This document shows, piece after piece, positions 8,851-15,113 of a DNA stretch of 15,208 nucleotides (the stretch's first letter is position 1; every line of letters starts with the position of its first letter). Where the stretch lies: NCBI GenBank assembly GCA_031274985.1, contig JAISPK010000153.1:1-15208 (forward strand), in the 5' to 3' direction. A program made the translations under genes and the position numbers. Origin of the DNA: Coriobacteriales bacterium. Its GTDB lineage: Bacteria > Actinomycetota > Coriobacteriia > Coriobacteriales > UBA8131. The notes beneath the pieces were generated by a model. It searched no databases. It was not told the origin of the DNA and saw only the letters and a program-made list of their open reading frames with translations.

Positions 8851-8857
8851 AGAGGAG
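8851..8857 (+). promoter_or_regulatory. Ribosome binding site of the cooF-like gene
   Basis: AGAGGAG lies six bases upstream of the ATG at 8864 and supports that start. Confidence 0.8.
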
Positions 8858-8863
8858 TCCTTT

Positions 8864-9373
8864 ATGAAAACGATTTTCGTGGACCACAGCATCTGCCTCT
8901 CCTGCCACACCTGTGAGTTGGCTTGCGCCGTGGCCCACTGCCCATCCCAAACCCTTTACGGAGCGATAGCAGAGGAATTTCCGCCTCGTGCACGGATCCA
9001 TGTGGAACCCGTTGGTGCACGAGGCTTTCCCCTGCAGTGTCGGCATTGCGATGATCCGCAATGCGTAAAAGCCTGTGTTTCAAAGGCGCTTTATATCGAC
9101 ACCGCTTCCAGCACGGTGCAGCATGAGAGTGCGCGTTGCATCGGCTGCACCATGTGTGTTTTGGCCTGCCCTTTTGGAGCGGTTGAGGAGCAGGCTGCGG
9201 GGGACAATCAGTGTGCGGTGAGCAAATGCGACCTGTGCCTGACTCTAACGGAAGAACCAGCCTGCGCTACCGCCTGCCCCACCGGCGCTATCAGCTATAA
9301 GGAGAGCGAGCTCTACAGCAAAGAGAAACGTCGCGCTTATCTGGTAGAGCTCACCGCAGGAATGGCCGAGTAA
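8864..9373 (+). CDS. cooF: CooF-like four-cluster [4Fe-4S] ferredoxin, electron carrier of CO dehydrogenase
   Basis: The gene encodes 169 residues that open with VDHSICLSCHTCELAC. Sixteen cysteines fall in four-cysteine groups typical of polyferredoxins of the CooF/HycB/DmsB type: C11-C14-C17-C21, C59-C62-C67-C71, C92-C95-C98-C102 and C122-C125-C134-C138. Such proteins bind four [4Fe-4S] clusters and pass electrons between a catalytic subunit and its partner. No signal peptide or membrane segment is present, so it should act in the cytoplasm. It is first in the operon, behind an extended -10 promoter, and 66 bases before cooS, the order commonly seen for cooF-cooS. It most likely takes electrons from the CooS D-cluster and delivers them to the NuoE/F/G-like diaphorase encoded downstream. 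That partner choice is inferred from gene order. Similar ferredoxins serve hydrogenases and formate dehydrogenases, but the neighbour decides the call here. Confidence 0.88.
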   Translation: MKTIFVDHSICLSCHTCELACAVAHCPSQTLYGAIAEEFPPRARIHVEPVGARGFPLQCRHCDDPQCVKACVSKALYIDTASSTVQHESARCIGCTMCVLACPFGAVEEQAAGDNQCAVSKCDLCLTLTEEPACATACPTGAISYKESELYSKEKRRAYLVELTAGMAE

Positions 9374-9386
9374 TCAAAAAAACTGC

Positions 9387-9412
9387 GCAGGCCACTTGTT
9401 GTGAGAGCCTGC
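9387..9412 (+). other. Small hairpin between the cooF-like gene and cooS
   Basis: GCAGGC (9387-9392) pairs with GCCTGC (9407-9412) across a 14-base loop in the 66-base gap. No U-tract follows, so it is unlikely to terminate. It may mark an RNA processing or stabilising site, or be incidental. Confidence 0.3.
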
Positions 9413-9426
9413 ATCTGAGAGACCCG

Positions 9427-9434
9427 AAGGAGGT
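9427..9434 (+). promoter_or_regulatory. Strong Shine-Dalgarno of cooS
   Basis: AAGGAGGT, a full-length match to the 16S anti-SD, lies five bases before the ATG at 9440. It fixes the start and predicts high translation of the catalytic subunit compared with its neighbours. Confidence 0.85.
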
Positions 9435-9439
9435 CCGAC

Positions 9440-11383
9440 ATGTCAAATCATCATGACCATAGTCATTACACCGAGGGGATAATGTTTGCCGATGACAGGA
9501 GTGTTGATCCTGCCGTAGTTGAGATGTTGCATAAGGCCAAAAAAGAGCACATCGAAACCATTCACGACCGCTATGCGCAGCAGCTGCCACAGTGCGGTTT
9601 TGGCGACCTGGGTATCTGTTGTCGCAATTGTTTGCAGGGGCCGTGCCGGGTTAATCCCTTTGGAGAGCCCAAAGAGGGAATCTGCGGCGCCGATGCCGAC
9701 CTGATTGTTGCGCGCAACCTGCTCAGAACCATTGTGGGCGGAGCATCGTCCCACGTTGATCACAGCTATATGGCCATCCATTGCCTCAAGGAGGCTGCCC
9801 TGGGAAAGGCGGACTACGAGATAAAGGGCGCCGCAAAAATCAAAACCGTTGCAGCAAAACTGGGCATCCCCTATGAGGGCAGGCCGGACAACGAGGTGGC
9901 CGCAGAGATTGCTGATGTTGCCTTTGCAGATTTTGGGAACACCACCAGTGAGCCCATGCGCTGGCTCACCGCCACTGCGCCTCAGGAGCGGGTGGATAAA
10001 TGGGCTGAGCTGGGGATTCTCCCCACCAACCCCGACCGCGAGGTTCGTGTTGCTATGCACCAAACCACGATGGGCGTTGACGGCAGCCCGGTGAACCTGC
10101 TGCTGAGCTCGCTCAAGGCCGGTCTTGTTGACGGCTACGGCGGCCTGCAAATGGGCACGGATGTCCAGGACATCCTCTTTGGTATCCCTGAGCCCGTCAA
10201 GTCAGAGGCAAACCTGGGGGTACTCTCTTCTGACAAAGTCAACATCGTGGTGCACGGCCATATGCCTGAGATTTCTGAGAAGATCGTCGAGTGGTCCAAA
10301 AAACTGGAAGGCGAGGCGATTGCCGTAGGCGCTGCCGGTATCCAGCTGGCTGGCATTTGTTGCTCGGGCAACGAGATACTGATGCGTCAGGGTGTGCCGC
10401 TGGCAGGCAACTACCTGAGCCAGGAGCTGGCAATCATCACCGGCGCGGTTGAGCTGATGGTGGTGGATGTACAGTGCTTCATGCCTTCAATCACCAAGGT
10501 AGCATCCTGCTATCACACCAAGGTGGTCACCACCACTCCCATCGGGCAGTTGCCTGATGCCGAGCATTTTCCCTTTACCCCTGACACCGCCGACGAAAAA
10601 GCTGCGGCCATCGTGCGCATGGCCATTGCCAACTATGCCAACCGTGACCCCCGCAAGGTTCAGATACCGGCGTATCGCTGCGAAGCATGGGGCGGTTTTA
10701 GCGTTGAGAGCATTGTGGGAGCACTGTCTGCGCTGGACGCAGAGCAACCGCTCAAGCCGCTTGTTGACAACATCGTGGCCGGAAACGTCTTTGGTGCGGT
10801 GGGTGTTGTGGGATGCAATAACGTCAAGATCCGCCAGGACTACCAAACCGTCGAGATGATCAAGCACCTGCTTGCCAACAACGTACTCGTGGTGGCAACC
10901 GGCTGCACCGCAATAGCGCTTGCCAAGTACGGGTTCATGACCCCGGAAGGCGCAGAGATGTATGCCGGCGATGGCCTCAAGGCCGTGCTTACGGCGGTTG
11001 GCGAGGCTGCAGGACTCGGCGCTCCGCTTCCGCCGGTGTTGCACATGGGAAGCTGTGTGGACAACTCCCGCATCGGAGACCTGCTCGGTGCGCTGGCCGG
11101 CTATCTCGGCGTGAGTATCGCTGACTTGCCGGTGGCCGCATCGGCCCCTGAACTGCAACACGAAAAGGCGGTTTCCATTGGCACGTGGGCGGTGGCCCTT
11201 GGCGTGCTGACCCACTGCGGTGTGGTGCCCCCGATCCTCGGCAGCCCGCTGGTTACCAAGGTTTTGACCGATGACGTCGAAGGTCTGGTGGGCGGCAAGT
11301 TCTTCGTAGAGCTGGACCCCATCAAGTCTGCCGACATCATGCTTGAGCACATCGCTGCCAAGCGCAAAGCTTTGGGAATATAA
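9440..11383 (+). CDS. cooS: Anaerobic Ni-Fe carbon monoxide dehydrogenase catalytic subunit (CooS)
   Basis: This is a 647-residue homodimeric, cytoplasmic CO dehydrogenase: CO + H2O to CO2 + 2H+ + 2e-, reversible. The cluster ligands can be placed against Carboxydothermus CODH-II numbering from memory. The D-cluster is C52 and C60. The B-cluster is C61, C64, C69 and C82. The [Ni-4Fe-5S] C-cluster ligands are H274, C308, C346, C459, C489 and C539, with catalytic Lys K576; all lie at a constant offset of 13 from H261, C295, C333, C446, C476, C526 and K563. The histidine relay region reads HVDHSYMAIH (105-114), with Met at one expected His position. Length is close to the family's usual 630-640. 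No acetyl-CoA synthase genes flank it, so it looks like a monofunctional CODH rather than the CODH/ACS subunit. It sits between cooF and an NAD-linked flavoprotein set, implying electron exchange with NAD(P)+. Confidence 0.97.
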   Translation: MSNHHDHSHYTEGIMFADDRSVDPAVVEMLHKAKKEHIETIHDRYAQQLPQCGFGDLGICCRNCLQGPCRVNPFGEPKEGICGADADLIVARNLLRTIVGGASSHVDHSYMAIHCLKEAALGKADYEIKGAAKIKTVAAKLGIPYEGRPDNEVAAEIADVAFADFGNTTSEPMRWLTATAPQERVDKWAELGILPTNPDREVRVAMHQTTMGVDGSPVNLLLSSLKAGLVDGYGGLQMGTDVQDILFGIPEPVKSEANLGVLSSDKVNIVVHGHMPEISEKIVEWSKKLEGEAIAVGAAGIQLAGICCSGNEILMRQGVPLAGNYLSQELAIITGAVELMVVDVQCFMPSITKVASCYHTKVVTTTPIGQLPDAEHFPFTPDTADEKAAAIVRMAIANYANRDPRKVQIPAYRCEAWGGFSVESIVGALSALDAEQPLKPLVDNIVAGNVFGAVGVVGCNNVKIRQDYQTVEMIKHLLANNVLVVATGCTAIALAKYGFMTPEGAEMYAGDGLKAVLTAVGEAAGLGAPLPPVLHMGSCVDNSRIGDLLGALAGYLGVSIADLPVAASAPELQHEKAVSIGTWAVALGVLTHCGVVPPILGSPLVTKVLTDDVEGLVGGKFFVELDPIKSADIMLEHIAAKRKALGI

Positions 11384-11385
11384 CC

Positions 11386-11946
11386 ATGGCTGCGCCTGAA
11401 AACGGTGCTGCGCAGTTTAATGCAACTGGAGAGGCTGTGGCCAAAGGGACGCTGGTTTTAGAGATGCCGGAAGTCCCCAGGGAGCGGATCGAGGCAATCA
11501 TCCAGTGCTATCCGCCCGAGCGGCGCTACGCCCTTGCCGTGATGCAGGATATGCAACACAGCTTTGACTATCTGCCCCGCACCGCCCTGGAGCTTCTGGC
11601 AGAGTATATGAGTTTTCCTCTGGCCCAGCTCTATTCGATGGCTACGTCCTACAAGGCTTTGAGCCTCAAGCCCAAAGGTCGCCATATCATCAAGGTTTGC
11701 GACGGCACCGCCTGCCATATCAAGGCTTCGCTGAATATCATTGACGAGCTGGATCGCCTGCTCGGCATCAGACCGGGCGACGTTACCCCCGACGGCCAGT
11801 TCTCACTCGAGACGGTCAATTGCCTGGGATCCTGTGCCCTGGCACCGGTGGTACTCATCGACGGAACCCATTATGGCAAGGTAACGCTGGAAAAACTGTC
11901 CGGGATACTTGAGTCTTATAAGCCGGGAGGTGAGTGTGATGGCTGA
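11386..11946 (+). CDS. nuoE: NuoE/HydC/HndA-like [2Fe-2S] thioredoxin-fold subunit of NAD(P)-linked oxidoreductase
   Basis: The protein has 186 residues. After about 30 variable residues, an alpha-helical N-terminal part (ERIEAIIQCYPPERRYALAV through SMATSY) precedes a thioredoxin-like [2Fe-2S] domain. The ligands are C105-x4-C110 (VCDGTACH) and C146-x3-C150 (NCLGSC), the complex I 24-kDa/NuoE pattern. In trimeric hydrogenases and formate dehydrogenases this subunit partners the FMN subunit. The ATG lies two bases after the cooS stop with only a weak upstream GGGA, so translation is probably coupled to cooS. Its end overlaps the next gene by eight bases. The symbol denotes the family: there is no membrane complex I here, and the context makes it a soluble diaphorase component for CO-derived electrons. 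Confidence 0.93.
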   Translation: MAAPENGAAQFNATGEAVAKGTLVLEMPEVPRERIEAIIQCYPPERRYALAVMQDMQHSFDYLPRTALELLAEYMSFPLAQLYSMATSYKALSLKPKGRHIIKVCDGTACHIKASLNIIDELDRLLGIRPGDVTPDGQFSLETVNCLGSCALAPVVLIDGTHYGKVTLEKLSGILESYKPGGECDG

Positions 11947-13774
11947 GAACACGCGAAAGCTTCTGGTTTGTTGTGACACCGGCTGTCTGGCCAACAACGC
12001 CCGGGCTGTAGCTGATGCCCTGGAAGCAGCCCTGGCGGCTGCCGGACTCGACGTTGCGGTTGAACGGGGCAGCGCAGAGCTCAAGCGCACCGGCTGCATC
12101 GGTCAGTGCTCGCACGGGCCCATCGTCAAGGTCCATCCCGATGACATCTGCTATTACCGCGTTAAGCCCAAGCATGCCGAGAAAATCGTCGCCTCTCTTG
12201 GAGGAGAGCCCTATCAGCCGCTGCTCTACCGTGATTTTGACGGCGAACCAAAGCTGCGTGAGGCTGACAACCCCTTCTATGCCCATCAGAAAAAGATCGC
12301 GCTCAGACATGTTGGCCTGATAGACCCGCTCAGTCTGGATGATTATCTTGAGGCCGGTGGTTATGAAGCGCTCAAAAAGGCATTGACCATGGAGCCGCAA
12401 GACATCATCAACGAAATCAAGGCTTCAGGTTTGCGCGGCCGTGGTGGCGCAGGATTTCTTACCGGCAACAAGTGGCAGGCTGCTGCCAGCTATCCGGCTC
12501 AGCCGAAGTACGTGGTTTGCAACGGCGACGAGGGCGATCCCGGTGCCTTCATGGATCGCTCCCTCCTTGAAGGCGATCCGCATTCGGTGATTGAAGGATT
12601 GATCATCGCTGCACTGGCTGTTGGAGCCGAGCAGGGATACCTCTATATTCGCGATGAGTATGAGCTGGCTCTGCCCGTTGTTGCCACCGCTTTGAAGCAG
12701 GCAGAAGCTGCCGGGTATCTCGGTAGCTCGATACAGGGGTCCGGCCGCAAACTGCATCTGGAGATCGTACGTGGCGGCGGCGCTTTTGTCTGCGGAGAGT
12801 CAAGCGCCCTGATGGCTTCTATTGAGGGCAGGGTAGGGGAGCCCCGCTCCAAATATATCCGCTCGGTAGAGCGCGGGCTCTGGGACAAACCCACCGTTCT
12901 CAATAACGTGGAGACCCTCGCCAATGTGCCTTTCATTCTCTCGTACGGCAGTGGCGAGTTTGCAAAGATCGGCACTGCAGGCTCTAAGGGCACCAAAGTC
13001 TTTTCGCTGGTGGGCAAGGTCAAGAGATCGGGCCTTGTAGAGGTGCCCATGGGCATCACGCTTCGCAGCTTGATCTTTGACATCGGTGGTGGCATTGCCG
13101 ACAGACGTAGCTTTAAGGCCATTCAGACCGGTGGCCCCTCCGGCGGTTGTTTGCCGGAGAGCCTGCTGGATCTTGAAGTGGACTTTGAAAGCCTGACTGA
13201 TCACCACACGATGGTCGGTTCCGGCGGCATGATTGTCATGGATGACCGCAGCTGTATGGTGGAAGTCGCTCATTATTATGTGGACTTTCTCTGCGGAGAG
13301 AGTTGCGGAAAATGCACCCCTTGCCGCGAAGGACTGCGGCACATGCGCGAGATCCTTGAGAATATCTGCAAGGGCCAAGGCAAGGCTTCTGATCTTGAAG
13401 AATTGGAGGATCTGGCCTTTGCTCTACAGGAGGCATCGCTGTGCGGTCTGGGTAAAACGGCAGCCAATCCGGTGCTCTCCACCCTGCGATACTTTCCTGA
13501 GGAGTATGAGGCGCACATCAAAGAGCGTCGCTGCCCGGCAGGTGTTTGCAAACCGCTTACGCTGATGCAGATAGATCAGGAGGCCTGTACTTCGTGTCGT
13601 GCCTGCCTGAAAGCCTGTCCCCTTGGCTCTGTCAAGGAGACGCCGGCAGCCTCACCGGATCAAAAAGCCACGTATCACATTGACCCTGCACTCTGCACTG
13701 CCTGCGGTAGTTGCCGGGAAGCCTGTCGCTTTGAGGCGGTCGTCGCTGTACGGAGGGAGGCAACATGCGCATAA
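11939..13774 (+). CDS. nuoF: NuoF/HydB/HndC-like FMN and NAD(P)H-binding subunit with extra iron-sulphur domains
   Basis: The start chosen is ATG 11939 (611 residues), eight bases after GGAGG at 11926-11930; an in-frame TTG at 11909 lies farther inside the preceding gene and has no better support. Domains in order: an N-terminal thioredoxin-like [2Fe-2S] domain (C11 or C12, C16, C53, C57); the NADH/FMN-binding core with GRGGAGF at 167-173, CNGDEGDPGAFMDR, and CGESSALMASIEG followed by GLWDKPTVLNNVET; a [4Fe-4S] site C456-C459-C462 plus C502; and a C-terminal two-cluster ferredoxin (C550-C553-C556-C560, C586-C589-C592-C596). It would oxidise or reduce NAD(P)(H) at FMN. This four-part layout is that of HydB/HndC-type subunits of bifurcating hydrogenases, rather than of plain NuoF. 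Cofactor preference (NAD or NADP) cannot be read from the sequence by eye. It overlaps the next gene by ten bases. Confidence 0.95.
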   Translation: MAENTRKLLVCCDTGCLANNARAVADALEAALAAAGLDVAVERGSAELKRTGCIGQCSHGPIVKVHPDDICYYRVKPKHAEKIVASLGGEPYQPLLYRDFDGEPKLREADNPFYAHQKKIALRHVGLIDPLSLDDYLEAGGYEALKKALTMEPQDIINEIKASGLRGRGGAGFLTGNKWQAAASYPAQPKYVVCNGDEGDPGAFMDRSLLEGDPHSVIEGLIIAALAVGAEQGYLYIRDEYELALPVVATALKQAEAAGYLGSSIQGSGRKLHLEIVRGGGAFVCGESSALMASIEGRVGEPRSKYIRSVERGLWDKPTVLNNVETLANVPFILSYGSGEFAKIGTAGSKGTKVFSLVGKVKRSGLVEVPMGITLRSLIFDIGGGIADRRSFKAIQTGGPSGGCLPESLLDLEVDFESLTDHHTMVGSGGMIVMDDRSCMVEVAHYYVDFLCGESCGKCTPCREGLRHMREILENICKGQGKASDLEELEDLAFALQEASLCGLGKTAANPVLSTLRYFPEEYEAHIKERRCPAGVCKPLTLMQIDQEACTSCRACLKACPLGSVKETPAASPDQKATYHIDPALCTACGSCREACRFEAVVAVRREATCA

Positions 13775-14508
13775 TCATTGATGGTGTCACCTGTGAGGCG
13801 CAACCGGACGAGTTCGTAAAAACTGTTGCTGACCGTAGTGGCATAACTATTCCTTCTCTCTGCCATCACTCTGCTCTGCCGGGAATTGCTGCCTGTCGTC
13901 TTTGCGTGGTTGAGGCAACACCGGCCGGAGGTAAAACCCAGACGGTCACCTCCTGCGTGTATCCCGTTAGTGAGGGGCTTGAGATCTCAACCGCCAGTGA
14001 GCCCATAAAACGCCTGAGACGGATTATCCTCAAGCTGCTCCTTGAAAGGGCGCCTGCAGCAGAAGGGCGCTTGCAGCAGTATTGTGAGGAGTACGGGGTG
14101 CACCGCAGCTCTACTCCGGCCAACCCGGAAGAAAAGTGCATCCTCTGTGGACTGTGCGTCAAAGCCTGTGAAGAGATGGGCAATGCTGCCATCGCAACCG
14201 TAAAACGCGGTGTGGATAAACAGATCCAGCCTGCCTTTGAGGAGGCTCCAGAGGATTGTATCGGCTGTCTCAGCTGCGCAAAGGTCTGCCCGACCGGTGA
14301 GATCACCTGGCTCGAGACTCACGAGAGCCGCACTATCTGGAAAAAGGACTTCAGTTTAGAGAGATGCTCGGTGTGCGGCAAGCCCTTTGCTACCGCCGAA
14401 GAACTCGCTTGGCTTCAGAGCAAACAGGTCGGTGAGAATATCGAGGTAGGAATGTGTCCCGGCTGCCGAGCACGCGAGGCGGTAGCCCACACCCTGCTTG
14501 ACAGGTAA
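13765..14508 (+). CDS. NuoG/HoxU/HydA-N-terminus-like iron-sulphur electron-transfer subunit
   Basis: The protein has 247 residues. The N-terminus is a plant-type [2Fe-2S] domain with C33, C44, C47 and C64 (PSLCHH..., AACRLCVVE, TSCVYP), as in NuoG and HoxU. The His-Cys [4Fe-4S] motif that normally follows is missing: the region LLLERAPAAEGRLQQYCEEY has a single Cys. Two [4Fe-4S] sites follow (C125-C128-C131-C135 and C165-C168-C171-C175). A C-terminal extension carries C201-x2-C204 and C231-x2-C234, resembling a zinc ribbon or rubredoxin-like knuckle. There is no molybdopterin or H-cluster catalytic domain. It probably links the FMN subunit to CooF/CooS. GGGAGG at 13755-13760 precedes the ATG, which overlaps the end of the NuoF-like gene by ten bases, indicating translational coupling. 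HoxU is the nearest named architecture I know; I leave the symbol blank because of the lost cluster and added tail. Confidence 0.88.
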   Translation: MRIIIDGVTCEAQPDEFVKTVADRSGITIPSLCHHSALPGIAACRLCVVEATPAGGKTQTVTSCVYPVSEGLEISTASEPIKRLRRIILKLLLERAPAAEGRLQQYCEEYGVHRSSTPANPEEKCILCGLCVKACEEMGNAAIATVKRGVDKQIQPAFEEAPEDCIGCLSCAKVCPTGEITWLETHESRTIWKKDFSLERCSVCGKPFATAEELAWLQSKQVGENIEVGMCPGCRAREAVAHTLLDR

Positions 14509-14553
14509 CCTGCTGTCGTTCCCGCCTCCCCGCTGTCGTTCCCGCACCCACCC

Positions 14554-14586
14554 CTGTCGTCCTGAGCGCAGCGAAGGACCTTTCCT
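14554..14586. repeat. CTGTCGTCCTGAG hairpin element, copy 1
   Basis: The sequence runs CTGTCGTCCTGAGCGCAGCG then AAGGACCTTTCCT. GTCCT pairs with AGGAC and the inner GC/GC also pairs, the same fold plan as the 43-bp element read on its other strand. Confidence 0.75.
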
Positions 14587-14652
14587 CTGTCGTTCCCGCA
14601 CTCCCTCTGTCGTTCCCGCGTAACCCCCTGTCGTTCCCGCACTCCCTTTGTC

Positions 14653-14672
14653 GTTCCCGCGAAGGCGGGAAC
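14653..14672. repeat. Complete hairpin copy 1 of the GTTCCCGC family
   Basis: GTTCCCGC and GCGGGAAC form an 8-bp perfect stem around a GAAG loop, preceded by TTGTC. As the first full hairpin after the operon (about 145 bases past the stop) it could also serve as a transcription barrier or a 3' mRNA stabiliser, although no U-tract follows. Confidence 0.85.
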
Positions 14673-14688
14673 CCATACTCTGTCATCG

Positions 14689-14731
14689 CACAAAAGATTC
14701 TTCGGGCTTACGCCCTCAGAATGACAAAGTG
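14689..14731. repeat. 43-bp CACAAAAGATTC element, copy 1
   Basis: The element can fold: ATTCT pairs with AGAAT and GGGC pairs with GCCC, separated by a TC/TC internal loop. Read on the minus strand it starts CACTTTGTCATTCTGAGG. The copies differ mainly at one loop base (CTTACG or CTTGCG). Confidence 0.85.
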
Positions 14732-14778
14732 CCTGTCGTTCCCGCGACCCCCTCTGTCGTTCCCGCACTCCCTCTGTC

Positions 14779-14798
14779 GTTCCCGCGAAGGCGGGAAC
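14779..14798. repeat. Complete hairpin copy 2 of the GTTCCCGC family
   Basis: Same 8-bp stem and GAAG loop as the copy at 14653, preceded by CTGTC and followed by CCCATAC. Confidence 0.85.
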
Positions 14799-14814
14799 CC
14801 ATACCCTGTATTTG

Positions 14815-14857
14815 CACAAAAGATTCTTCGGGCTTACGCCCTCAGAATGACAAAGTG
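14815..14857. repeat. 43-bp CACAAAAGATTC element, copy 2
   Basis: Carries the CTTACG loop like copy 1 and is followed by AATGTCGTTCC. Confidence 0.85.
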
Positions 14858-14884
14858 AATGTCGTTCCCGCGTAACCCACTGTC

Positions 14885-14904
14885 GTTCCCGCGAAGGCGG
14901 GAAC
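14885..14904. repeat. Complete hairpin copy 3 of the GTTCCCGC family
   Basis: Identical stem and loop, located 106 bp after copy 2, in the same compound repeat unit. Confidence 0.85.
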
Positions 14905-14920
14905 CCATACTCTGTCGTCT

Positions 14921-14963
14921 CACAAAAGATTCTTCGGGCTTGCGCCCTCAGAATGACAAAGTG
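14921..14963. repeat. 43-bp CACAAAAGATTC element, copy 3
   Basis: Carries the CTTGCG loop; lies exactly 106 bp after copy 2. Confidence 0.85.
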
Positions 14964-14990
14964 CCTGTCGTTCCCGCGACCCCCTCTGTC

Positions 14991-15010
14991 GTTCCCGCGA
15001 AGGCGGGAAC
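14991..15010. repeat. Complete hairpin copy 4 of the GTTCCCGC family
   Basis: Identical stem and loop, 106 bp after copy 3; the flank downstream diverges (CCCACGCCC instead of CCCATAC). Confidence 0.85.
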
Positions 15011-15029
15011 CCACGCCCTTCTGTCATCA

Positions 15030-15072
15030 CACAAAAGATTCTTCGGGCTTGCGCCCTCAGAATGACAAAGTG
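15030..15072. repeat. 43-bp CACAAAAGATTC element, copy 4
   Basis: Carries the CTTGCG loop; followed directly by the CTGTCATCCTGAG element. Confidence 0.85.
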
Positions 15073-15073
15073 C

Positions 15074-15110
15074 CTGTCATCCTGAGCCGCAGGCGAAGGA
15101 TCTTTCCTCA
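15074..15110. repeat. CTGTCATCCTGAG hairpin element, copy 2
   Basis: Related to the copy at 14554, with GCCGCAGGC in the centre and GGATCTTTCCTC at the end. ATCCT pairs with AGGAT and the inner GC-rich arms also pair. A further partial relative (TGTCATCCTGAAATTAGG) begins near 15159. Confidence 0.75.
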
Positions 15111-15113
15111 TCG

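Noticed and set aside
10487..11350. 287-codon open frame on the minus strand
   Set aside because: It lies wholly inside cooS, whose ligand residues prove the plus-strand frame; it is a shadow of its codon bias.
9440..11383. CooS as the CODH subunit (AcsA/CdhA) of an acetyl-CoA synthase complex
   Set aside because: No acsB, acsC, acsD or acsE homologue is adjacent and the downstream genes are diaphorase subunits; a role in that pathway from elsewhere in the genome cannot be excluded.
11909..11938. Ten-residue N-terminal extension of the NuoF-like protein from a TTG
   Set aside because: The ATG at 11939 has a well-spaced GGAGG and begins the conserved thioredoxin-like domain; the extension would overlap the previous gene by 38 bases without support.
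11386..14508. Fragment of respiratory complex I (NuoEFG)
   Set aside because: The NuoF-like protein has extra ferredoxin domains, the NuoG-like protein stops before the molybdopterin-like domain, and no membrane subunits follow; the set fits a soluble diaphorase.
14415..15014. Open frame of about 200 codons on the minus strand in the repeat array, with others on both strands (14648-14875, 14859-15065)
   Set aside because: They are translations of the non-coding repeats (recurring GSRLRGND, SFPRRREPI, SSGLRPQNDK). No ribosome site or non-repeat sequence supports them, and the 106-bp unit is not a multiple of three.
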